A stretch of DNA of 14,049 nucleotides from Ettlia oleoabundans. Taxonomy: Eukaryota > Chlorophyta > Chlorophyceae > Chlamydomonadales. Within the stretch, counting starts at the first letter, position 1. Every line of letters starts with the position of its first letter. This document shows, piece after piece, positions 1 to 8,700 of the stretch. Below the pieces are notes generated by a model that ran no database searches, was not told where the DNA came from, and worked only from the letters and a program-made list of their open reading frames with translations. The position numbers were made by a program, and so were the translations under genes. The DNA is taken from the NCBI GenBank assembly GCA_019693395.1, contig JAAMXP010002104.1, positions 15,727 through 29,775 of the forward strand, read 5' to 3'.

Positions 1-500
1 CGCGGGGGATGCTGCTGCTGCTGCTGCAGCCGGGTGATTGAAACGAGTGCCAGTGCCAACACAGCAACTGAAAACGAGCGTGTGTGGGAGACAGGTGAAC
101 CAAATGTTGAAGACAGGCAAGCCATAGCTTGACATTGCTGCCGGCAGCAGCCAGCAGCAGACAGCAGCAGCGGGCGCCAGCAGCGGCAAAGTCACACCCA
201 TACAACAGTACTCAGCAATGGGGGGTGGTGAGTGTGTCCTGTCACAGGGTGCCAGCTCAGCAGAACCAGCGCACTGTCACAGGATGCCAGCTGTCAGCTC
301 AGCGGCTGACAGCTCAGCAGACGCAGTGGCAGCACAGCAGCCAGCCTTGGTGATCAGCCTTCCCCCGCAGAGCATTCCAGCAGACAATTATACTCATGAA
401 GTAGCGGCACGGAGCAGCAACACGTGATGCTGTATGCAAAAGCTCTGAGCAGCAGCAGGCAGCAGCGGCGGGAGGTATAGCGGTACGGCGGTACGCTTGC
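1..500 (-). other. Intron 4 of the isoleucyl-tRNA synthetase gene (partial)
   Basis: No coding exon is visible here. The next expected IleRS block (the VMPYS/VMPFS region) is not found, so this is intron running off the window. Its 5' end is GCAAGC, a non-canonical GC donor directly after an AAG codon at 501. The sequence is CAG/CTG-rich and contains imperfect direct repeats around GTCACAGG...GCCAGCT and CAGCTCAGCAG at about 241-325. The small ORFs here are low-complexity translations of these repeats. Confidence 0.6.
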
Positions 501-2371
501 CTTGAAACCGCGGTACACCAGTCCCTTGTCGTATAGCTGCTTGAAGACCCACCACACCGACTCCATGAATGTCGGGTCGAGCGTTTTGTAGTCGTTCTGC
601 ATAGCAGTACCAACAGGGCAGTACCAACGAGGCAGTACCCACGAGGTAGTAAATGTGAAGGCGGTACATAATCAGCAAATGTTCTGTATTGTTGTTAACG
701 TGAGGAGTTGTTGTTAACGTGAAAAGAGGAAGATAACAGATTGCAAGCCAGAAGCATCACGCCTCTGCGTGCGCACCTGCCTCTGCGCCCACAGGTTGCT
801 GCGGACCTTGGCAACCACTGGCGAGACATACTAAAACACCAAGGTCAACTGAATCGAGCCAAATGTAGACAAACACAAAGAAGGAAAAAACCACCACAAA
901 GCGCATAATAATTAGATCAAAAAGGAATCAGTCTAAAAACCGACGGCCAGGAGGTTGGGTCGCCCAGATTCTGGCCTGCCACCTCGGCGCTTTGAAGTTT
1001 GCATTCAAACAGGGATTAAGAAGATGAGAAGGAAAGCCCACCTCAAAGTCGATCCAGCGGCCGAGCCTGTGCACAATGGTCTCCCACTCCTGCGAGTAGC
1101 GCATCACAATGGAGCGGCACTCCTCGTTGTACTTGTCAATGCCCATGGCCAGCACATCGTCCCGCGACTTGATGTCTGCGGTACGGGGGTGGGTGGGGGT
1201 GTAAGGGGGTATATGAAGGTGTGAAGGTGCTGTGCAGTGGTGATAAGAAACCCTCATGAGTAACACATCAGCCAAGCTCTAGATGTCTGCGGATGGTTGC
1301 TGCCGCGTTGCATATTGTTTCTTGAGCAGGTGCTTAGGTGAAGAAGCAAGAAGGCTGGAGGAAAGGCCGGGCGCTGTCACATGCGGAAACATGCATTGAA
1401 GGCAAATGGGTGCAGAGGACGCTGCGGCCTTACAGGCTTTGAAGTGCTCGTGAGGCAAGCTGAGCAAAGGATGACTTGCAGAATTACCCTTTGCAATCAA
1501 CAGAGGTACCGTTTGCATGCTGCCACGTGCTGCTGCCGAAGGCCTACTGGCGCCGCTACCCCTGGCATCCCTTGTGACAAGGGCAGTTTGCCTTGAGACA
1601 AATACATCATGCCAACCAGCACCAAATGTGACCAATGCGCTTGGCAACATTCCCTTGTCAACCTCCTCCTACCACACAACGTGACCCCTGCCGCAGCTTC
1701 ACACCCACTGCTGTTGCTGTTGCTGTTGCTGTTCCTGGCGTCACTTGCAAGGAAGGCAGCTGGCACCAATCATAGCAGCTGGCACGGCACGACACTCACT
1801 CAGCTTCTTGTCGATCTCATACTCCACTGGCAAGCCGTGGCAGTCCCAGCCAAAGCGGCGGGTGACGTGGTGGCCCGTCTGGCTGGCATAGCGGGTCACG
1901 ATATCCTGCACATACAAGGAAAAAGGATCCGCTATGGGCGGATAGAAACACAGCGTGTTAGGTTGATGGCGGCAGAGGTGAGGGCGGCAGAGGGCGGCGC
2001 GATATTGATTGTTGCCGAGCGGCACGGCAGCATCAATGGAGGCATTTCTACAAAATCCCTTTATGCCAATAGCCTGCTCAATGAGGCGACATTGGCAGTC
2101 CCATCAGCTGCAATTTGAGATGTTGCCTGGCTGCTGCCGCCAACCGCATGCTGTGCTGAATGTGGATGCATGCCTTGAGCGTGCCGGCCAGAAGGTGTCC
2201 GTAGTGGGGCAGACCGGTGGCGAAGGGCGGTCCGTCATAGAAGGAATACTCGGGCTTGCCCTCCGTGCGCCTCAGCTGCTCCTTAAAGGCATCAATCTCC
2301 TGCCAGAACTTCAGTACAGCCTCCTCCTCTGTTGGAAAATTGTAATCCTTGCCCTCCTTTACTTCCTGCAT
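501..2371 (-). CDS. Cytosolic isoleucyl-tRNA synthetase, N-terminal exons (partial)
   Basis: Class I aminoacyl-tRNA synthetase that charges tRNA-Ile in the cytosol. Four exons read on the minus strand: 2371-2174, 1905-1800, 1175-1042 and 596-501, about 178 residues, with phases that join cleanly. Exon 1 holds FPTEEE, the [15 protein letters not shown] segment and the class I HIGH signature as HYGH (residues 56-59). Exon 2 holds [17 protein letters not shown]. Exon 3 holds [18 protein letters not shown] and GRWIDFE, and exon 4 holds [20 protein letters not shown]. The order and wording match eukaryotic cytosolic IleRS (IARS1 type) rather than bacterial or organellar forms. The editing domain, KMSKS loop and anticodon-binding region lie beyond the left edge. 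The start is the ATG at 2371, which gives the usual short N-terminus. Introns 1 and 4 have GC instead of GT donors. The frame stays open upstream of 2371 but has no ATG there. The gene is divergent from COA6. Confidence 0.93.
604..726. repeat. Short tandem repeats in IleRS intron 3
   Basis: Two small tandem arrays lie next to the acceptor of exon 4. At about 604-650 a 14-bp unit (GGCAGTACCAACGAG-like) is repeated three to four times with drift. At about 688-726 an 18-bp unit containing GTTGTTGTTAACGTGA occurs twice. Both are intronic and no function is evident. Confidence 0.7.
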
Positions 2372-2664
2372 GTTGCTTGCAGGCTTGGCGCAGGCTGCGA
2401 AGAGCTGGGCGGCACCTTGAAGCCTCGGGCTGCCCCGCTCTGCGTAGCTGCAGGCTGATCCTTGAGATCGCCCAATAACAGCAGATGGCCAACAACCTTC
2501 AGCAATGCTGGACTCCACATAGTGCTGCGCGGCTCGCGTCAGGCGTAGCACGGAATGGAGGGCCTTTGCAGCAAAGATTGCTCATTCCGAAAGCCATTGC
2601 ATCTCCTTACCACCGCAACTGCACGATCTGCGGCTGTTACGGTAAACGCCACTCCCTCCGCCGT
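2372..2664. promoter_or_regulatory. Shared intergenic region of divergent IleRS and COA6 genes
   Basis: These 293 bp separate the start codons of two head-to-head genes, so both promoters and both 5' UTRs must fit here, or very nearly. I see no TATA box near either start. On the minus strand the IleRS frame remains open through much of the region (to about 2551) without an ATG, so it is more likely 5' UTR than an extended protein. A bidirectional promoter is an inference from the spacing only. Confidence 0.5.
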
Positions 2665-3299
2665 ATGGCACCAGGCACCGACGCTGGAGTGCTAAAGTCG
2701 GCTCGCGAACAGTGCTGGAAGGTTAGCACAGTAGTGCGACGTAGTTGAGGGCGGCGCTGAGCGAATTGTATCTGAGAGCCTCACGAAGGCCGGCGATCAA
2801 TCGCCTGGGGTGCTTACCGCGCCTCAACTTTGCGCCGGACGCAGGCGAGGGACGCTTTCTACGCGTGCGTGGAGCAGGCAGGCGTGACATACACCGTAGA
2901 CACGCCCACGCCCGCCCAGTGCAAGTCGGCGCGAGCGGCATACGAGGCGGCTTGCAAGGCTTCCTGGGTAAAGCACTTTGACCTCCTGCAGGTGAGTTAG
3001 CTGAGCAGTGACCAAAACACCGTGCAATACTGCCGTGTATGTTTCCGGAAACGCAGCTGCCTTGTGTGCTGGCGTTTTTCCAGCCTTTCGGGTACTCATT
3101 TGAGCGCTGCACTCGCACTGCCGTCAGGGGCCGACAAGCGGAATAGTGGGAAAGGTGGTGGTGTGAACCTTGTTCCTCTTGCTTCCCCTCTCCTGGTTGG
3201 CAGGATAAACGGCTGCGCTACCTGCAGACCCTTCGCTCCAACATTGCCAAACAGACGCAGACAGGCGTTGGCAGCCAGCAGGGCAAGGCAGCTGCATAG
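2665..3299 (+). CDS. COA6: COA6-like cytochrome c oxidase assembly factor (CX9C-CX10C)
   Basis: Small mitochondrial intermembrane-space protein of the COX6B/COA6 family, which in other eukaryotes helps deliver copper to the COX2 subunit of complex IV. Three exons: 2665-2721, 2845-2991 and 3204-3299, all phase 0 with GT-AG introns, giving 99 residues ending in TAG. The first cysteine pair is C17 with C27 (CWKARDAFYAC, CX9C) and spans the exon 1/2 junction. The second is CKSARAAYEAAC (CX10C), followed by SWVKHFDLLQ and DKRLRYLQTLRS. CX9C followed by CX10C is the COA6 arrangement. Human COA6 has the matching C-x10-C then QQWIKYFDKRRDYL pattern. Assigning the first 19 residues rests on a small first exon, supported because it supplies exactly the missing cysteine and phase. 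Such proteins usually enter through the Mia40 oxidative relay and need no cleaved presequence, and none is seen. A plant COX6B-like protein is the main alternative. Confidence 0.9.
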
Positions 3300-3410
3300 C
3301 GAAACATAGCTGGTTGGCAGCACAACAGCAAACAACAGCAGCCTCCCAAGCAGCAGCGTCAACCACCTTCACATTTAGCAACCACTGGCCTGCCAGCGCA
3401 GCAGCGCAGC
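3300..3410 (+). promoter_or_regulatory. Very short COA6-SNRNP27 intergenic region
   Basis: Only 111 bp separate the COA6 stop from the SNRNP27 ATG. It is rich in CAG/CAA and holds no TGTAA poly(A) signal. The 3' UTR of COA6 and the promoter/5' UTR of SNRNP27 must share this stretch or overlap the neighbouring genes. Confidence 0.5.
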
Positions 3411-5319
3411 ATGAGCAGCAGGTACAACGACCGCGATAGGGAGGAGCGGTACCGGCGGGACGACCGGGATAGGGACAGAGAGCGGGACAGGGAGCGGTAT
3501 GATCGTCGGCGGGGGGATGATGATCGCCGTCGGGATGACCGGGACAGAGACAGGGAGCAGGAGCGGGAGCGAGAGGAGAGGCGGCGCCGCAGCAGAAGCA
3601 GGAGCCGTGATCGGCGGGATCACGATCACCGGGAGCGCAAGCGCAGCAGGAGTCGCAGCAGGGACGGGGAGAGGGAGAAGGAGCGGCGGCGGGATCGCAG
3701 CAGGGATGCAGGCCGCCGTGATCGCAGCCGGCAGCACAGCCGAGACAGGCGGAAGAGGTGCGTGGTTGGCTTGTTGCCCTTGAGCTTGTGTTTTGCCAAC
3801 GCTGGATTGTCTGCAATCTGATGGCTGTTAGTTGCAGCGGCATTGTTCGCTTGCTGGCCTTTAAGCAGTGGGTGATCCCCATATCTTGCACCAAAGTGTC
3901 TTGCCAGAGCCCATTCAAGTCCAGCCCGTCCTTCTTGCCACCATTTCCTGCTGAACATTTTCTGTCCTTTGATCTCTTGTGCCCTGCAGCACCCGATCGC
4001 CCTCACTGCTGCGCGACGCCAAGCGGCGGCGCAGCGACGCTGCCGGCGCCTCGCAACCACCAGAAGATGGGGAGGCACCCCCCATGCCACCACCAGACCT
4101 TATGGACTTCCACCAACCGGCAGCCGAGAACGGCGAGAATGGAGGCGCTAATGGGGCGCGAGCGGATGGCGCAGCAAACAGCGGGGTTGGCGACGGAGAG
4201 GATGGCAATGGGGGGGATGATGGTGGCGGTGGAGGACTGGCTCTCGATGCTGAGCTGACCCCAGAAGAAATCATGATGATGCAGCAGATGGGCATGCCCT
4301 TCGTGAGTAATGCTGATGATTCTCAAAAGGGTCTTTTTGGCTCCTTTGCTGCTTGGCTGGCGGGACGAAATTACTGATTGCTTAGATTGCTTCATGGCTG
4401 GCTGGTGGCTGGGGTCGCAGTTGCGGATGGCTTATTGCCTTGGGCATTGGGGCCAGCAGACATTTACGGCATCAACTGATTGTTTGTGTGATGCAGCTGC
4501 TGGGCGTTCCTTTTGGTCTTTGAGCGGCCGGCAGCTCGGCTGATTGGCCCAGCGCGTTGCCCGGGTGGCTGTTTACCTTGATTTGCACACCTCCATGGCT
4601 CTGCCCCTGCCAAACCTACCTGCTCTCCATCTGTTCATGCACCTGGCTTCTGGCCGGGCCCCGACCACACATTGCAGGGCTTTGACACTACCCAGGGCAA
4701 GAAGCACCAGGATGCGGGAGCGATCAAGGTGAAGAGCACTCGTGGAGCGCGCCAGTTCATGAACCGAAGGGTGAGTTGGCAGCATGGTACTGCTTCAGCC
4801 TCAGATGCATGAAGGCGAACTGCCGGGCGAGTTTTGCAGCGGAATGCGCTGTGCAAATGGGGCGCTGGTTGAGTTGAGGGTGAGGGTCACAGAGGTGTGA
4901 ATAGTACAGGTAGAGATGTGGTAGAGGGGTGTAAAAAGGTAGCAGCTTCAGATGGATGGCTGCTCGCTGTCAGCGAGTACAGGCTGTTGCTACCTGCTCA
5001 CACCTTTTAATCAACTTTCAGTCCTGGGTGCTTCTGTGTTTTGATTGCGCACCGAACTGCCTGCCGGACTTGTCGCGTCTTAAACCCTCAGGCCGAGTCT
5101 GCTTCACCCACACCGCATCGCTCTACCCCCGCACTCCGGCGGCCTCCACCCTTGCCTGCCTGTCTCGGTATTGCGTGAAGCCGCTCAAGCTGATGCACCA
5201 TGCTCGCCGCTGCCTGCCTGCCTGCCTGCCTGCCACACGTTCCGCAGGGTGGTTTCAACCGAGCCCTTGATGGTGAAGCCACAGGGCAGAAGGTCAGGAT
5301 TGATTGGCTGAGAGGCTGA
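3411..5319 (+). CDS. SNRNP27: U4/U6.U5 tri-snRNP 27 kDa protein (SNRNP27)
   Basis: Spliceosomal protein of the U4/U6.U5 tri-snRNP, acting in the nucleus. Four exons: 3411-3757, 3990-4302, 4678-4770 and 5248-5319. The first junction is phase 2 and the others phase 0, and the model gives about 274 residues. Residues 1 to about 140 are an Arg/Asp/Glu/Ser-rich RS/RD-like domain. A Gly/Asp/Asn-rich linker follows, then the conserved C-terminus: TPEEIMMMQQMGMPF joined to GFDTTQGKK, a short spacer, then RQFMNRRGGFNRALD. Human SNRNP27 has the corresponding MMKLMGF, FDSTKGKK and YMNRKGGFNRPLD blocks. The Met matching human Met141, a position implicated in 5' splice-site fidelity in C. elegans, is kept. 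The protein is longer than the human one (155 aa) because of the N-terminal domain and linker. The last 15 residues (from GEATGQKV) extend beyond the conserved end; an extra intron at AAG|GTCAGG is possible. A TGTAA lies about 212 nt after the stop. Confidence 0.9.
5211..5234. repeat. (TGCC)6 microsatellite at a splice acceptor
   Basis: Six perfect TGCC units end 13 bases before the acceptor AG (5246-5247) of SNRNP27 exon 4. The tract sits where the polypyrimidine tract should be. Similar TGCC/CTGG tracts occur in other introns here (about 6502-6537 and 8457-8493). Confidence 0.9.
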
Positions 5320-5776
5320 GTAGTTGGGACAAAGGTCCCCTGGAATTGCACCGCCCACCTCAACGGCTATGCCCCAAGATACCCCACTTGCCTACCTCGC
5401 TGCCTGGCCCCTGGTCCTCATTCACTGCCTTCCCGCCGGATGCTGCAATGGACTCGGGCCCATTTTCCCAGCTTGATACATGCACTTGCTGTGCAATCTC
5501 TGCCTCAGTTGTCTGCACAGATCAGGCTAATGTAATGGCATGGTTGCTGCTGCATATGTCAAGCTCTCATTGGAAGGGGGACGCTTCACTGTCCCGGTGG
5601 CAACTGCCCAGCAGCCGCCTGACACAGCAAACACGTTAGATGCTTGCCGAGATGCCTTCCCTCGTCTCGGATACTCTTTGTTACCAACGAACATATACCT
5701 TGCACCTGGATACGGCCAGCAGCCTTGAGCGGGCGCCCGTAGGTCACTGTAAGCGAACAAGCTTTTCGAGCCAAGG
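5320..5776 (+). other. Intergenic region: SNRNP27 3' end and DUF599 gene 5' end
   Basis: This contains the presumed 3' UTR of SNRNP27 and the promoter/5' UTR of the DUF599 gene. A 111-codon ORF (5304-5639) overlaps the end of SNRNP27 but resembles nothing and has no conserved feature, so I do not call it. No TATA-like element stands out. Confidence 0.5.
5531..5535 (+). terminator. Candidate TGTAA poly(A) signal for SNRNP27
   Basis: TGTAA is the usual polyadenylation signal of volvocine green algae. This copy is about 212 nt downstream of the SNRNP27 stop and before the next gene. A second TGTAA at 5748-5752 lies only 25 nt before the proposed DUF599 start and is less likely to be used. A five-base word occurs often by chance. 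Confidence 0.4.
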
Positions 5777-8700
5777 ATGCAAGGCGCCGAGGTTACCGAA
5801 ATGGTCAGTTGTTGCGTAGGGTGTCCTGGAAAGTGACAGCAGGGAGGTGCCCTGCGCAACCCACCTTTGCCAGCAGGCGACGCAGCCCTAGCGGTGCACG
5901 CCTTCCGAGCGCTCCCCCTGCTGGCACCCATGGTGTGTTACCAGCACTTCACCAGTCTACTCCGCATCTCCTTCCTAACACTTTCCCACCACTCCTAGCT
6001 TGCATAGCAGTACCTGCATTGATATCAATAGAATTGATATCAATGTGCCACTGCAGGTTATTTTCATTTGTGTGATGGTGCTCTGGGGTCTGTACACGCT
6101 GGCCTACTTCCTGACCGCCTGGCGCTTCCCCTCTGCAAGGAGCCGCCACGTCATGGTCAACATGTGGTCAACCGCAATGAGAACCCGAGAAACGTGGGCA
6201 AGGGTGGGTGCTGGGCTGGAATAGCTCTATTGTTTAAATGAAGATCTCGGGGTTCCTATCTGTGCTGTGCTGCTGTGTGCTGTGCTGTGCTGTGCTGTGC
6301 TGTGCTGTGGTCGTCACACTGGCTCACTCCGCTGCCGCCGCTTTTGCCGCCTGCAGGATCTGATGCGAAAAGCTGAGGACGCACGTGGAGCTGCCCTGCT
6401 GGCCGTGCAGCAGGTAGGGCTCCTGGGTGGGACTGTTAGAAGCACAGGTTTGATTGCTGGGGATTCTTTTACCAGGATAGCAGCAAGCCATGTCTTGCTC
6501 GCTGCCTGCCTGCCCTCCTGCCTGCCTCCCTTCCTGCAAGCAACAACAGCCATGTGTGCCTATCACACATGCATTCCACCTCACCCACGTTCGCCCGCCC
6601 ACCACCGTCAGCAACACCAACACTGCACACCACCAACCGCCCCCTGTAGATGCGCAACATTATCATCAGCTGCACTCTGCTGGTCATGGGTATGGCTCAG
6701 GTGAGCACAGCATAGCAGAGCACAGCACAGCATAGCACTGCAGCATCACTTGTGGCACATGCGAAACAGATTTGATGACCAGGGCCATTACCTTGCCCGC
6801 CTGGCCTCAACCTCAAACCAGCAGGAAAGCTGATCAGCGCATGAACAGCGATGACACTAGGAAAGGGCAGCAACCTGCAAACTAGGATCACTCAGCAGCG
6901 CTTGAATTTCAAAGGGCCTCCCAGGGCTGCGTACTATAATACCGCTATACGCCAATTTCCCTGCCCTGCTCAGCATAGTTGTGTCACCACCGTTGCTTTG
7001 CTGCCACCCCCAATACCCTGCAGATCATGGGGCGGCTGGTTCAGATCATGGTCAGCGACTCAAACCTGGCTACCATTGAGGGGCTGGCAAGCAGGGACCC
7101 CATGACAGGTATGGGCCCAGGGCCCAATCCGAGCTAATAAAGCCATCCTCTCAATCTTACCCTAACCAGCACTTGTCGTTGCACGCATTTGAGACTGCAG
7201 GTTGATAGCCACCGCACCCGGCACTGCCGAGCGCCCTGCATGCTGTGCAGCATGCTGATGCTGTCTGGTACCTTTTACTTTGGTAATCAACGTTAATTAA
7301 CATGTCTTTCACTCCTGCCTGCTTTGGCTTGTTGCAGGGCCCGAGTCCTGGCCGCCACCCTATGTGCGTGTGGCGGTACCTTTAGGTGCCACCCTCGTCT
7401 CCCTCCTCTGCTTCGGCCAGGCTGTGCGGCTGGCAGTGCACATCGGGTTCAACATTCGAGTAGCGGGTGTCTTGAAGGCTGAGGGGGGCAGTAGACTCTT
7501 AGGTGCGTGGGGTGGTGGTAGTGATAGTGTTGATGTGGTGGTGGTGGTTGGGGGTGTGTGGGGGGGTGAGGGTGGGGGGTACCAGGTCAGCCAGCAACCT
7601 TTAGGCCGGGGGACCAGCACAGTTATATCATGTGGGACCGTGAAGTTGCAACACTTGAGTTGTCAGCATATGTAGCCCACCAGTGTTGTTGTTGTTGCAC
7701 CTGCACCTGCTATCTTTAGGGCTGTGGGCATTTGGCCTACTCTTTCTCACTTCTGTTGGCAGTAATCCTGCTGCTGCTGCCGCACTACTCCAGCTGTTGC
7801 TGCCATACTTCTCCTGCGGCTGCTGCCGGCTGCTGCTGCGGCACTACTCCTTACTCCTTCTGCTGCTGCCGCACTACTCCTGGTTGCCTGCCCGCTTGCC
7901 TGCCCGTTGCCTGCCGCACTGGTCAGCTGTTGCTACCTTCCTTGGCATGCTTGCCTGTTCATTGTCTTGCAGGCAAGCAGGGCGTGGTGCTTGATGGCGA
8001 GGTGGTGGTGATGCTGCAGCGCTGCGAGCTCTACTTCACTCTGGTGAGATATTGATGTTCGGGGTTGAAATCAGGGTGGGGTGGGGTGGGGTGGGGTGGG
8101 GTGGAACTTAGAGGGTGGGTCAGAAATCGGTGGTGCAATTAGAAACGTGCAGCCCTAAACTCAAAAGCTTTGAGTGCAGCTACGATGTGGCGTTAGAACC
8201 AAACCCACAACCTGCCGGCCGCATTGAGCGGTGTGTTGCCCTTTCTTGCAATGCAGGGCCTTCGCTTCCTGGTAAGTTTGTGGCAACTTGCTGCGCTTGT
8301 AGCGCTGGCATGGCTTGCTGATGACTGCTTGAGATGAGTAAAAGTTGTGCGGCTGTATCTCTAGGTCGTAGCAGCAAGGTTGTGCTTTGCATGTGGTCGT
8401 GGGCAGGTCTATGTATGCTGCTGCTTATTTGCAAGGAAAGACAAACTGCTGGACGGTTTGCTGGCTGGCTATCTGGCTGGCTGGCTGGCTAGCTGTTGTC
8501 CTGTTGATAGATTAACCCCCTCAATATGGTCCCTTGCATGCCGTGCAGTACCTGTTCATTGGCACGATTTTCTGGGTAAGTGCTCCATGGTGGTGCAGCA
8601 TGGTTGTGTGCAGACTCTCTAAATTATGGTGATCCTAGCGCACGGCCCGGCTTCTTTGTGTTTAAAGCTTTTTGTAATCCAAGCGGGATGACATGGAGCG

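Noticed and set aside
1609..2118. 169-codon plus-strand ORF
   Set aside because: It lies opposite IleRS exon 2 and its flanking introns; the Leu run is a CTGTTG microsatellite.
3375..3737. 120-codon minus-strand ORF rich in Pro, Val, Ile and Leu
   Set aside because: Also an antisense shadow of the RS/RD-rich exon; its composition follows directly from complementing CGG/GAT/AGG codons.
3124..3918. 264-codon minus-strand ORF opposite SNRNP27 exon 1
   Set aside because: Cys/Pro/Ser-rich translation of the antisense of an Arg/Asp-rich repeat domain. The plus strand has a clear conserved gene with matching splice phases.
5304..5639. 111-codon plus-strand ORF after SNRNP27
   Set aside because: It overlaps the SNRNP27 end, shows no conserved motif or splice logic, and lies in the presumed 3' UTR.
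8074..8104. GGGGT run as an interstitial telomere
   Set aside because: The unit is not the algal telomere repeat (TTTTAGGG or TTTAGGG), and the tract sits inside an intron.
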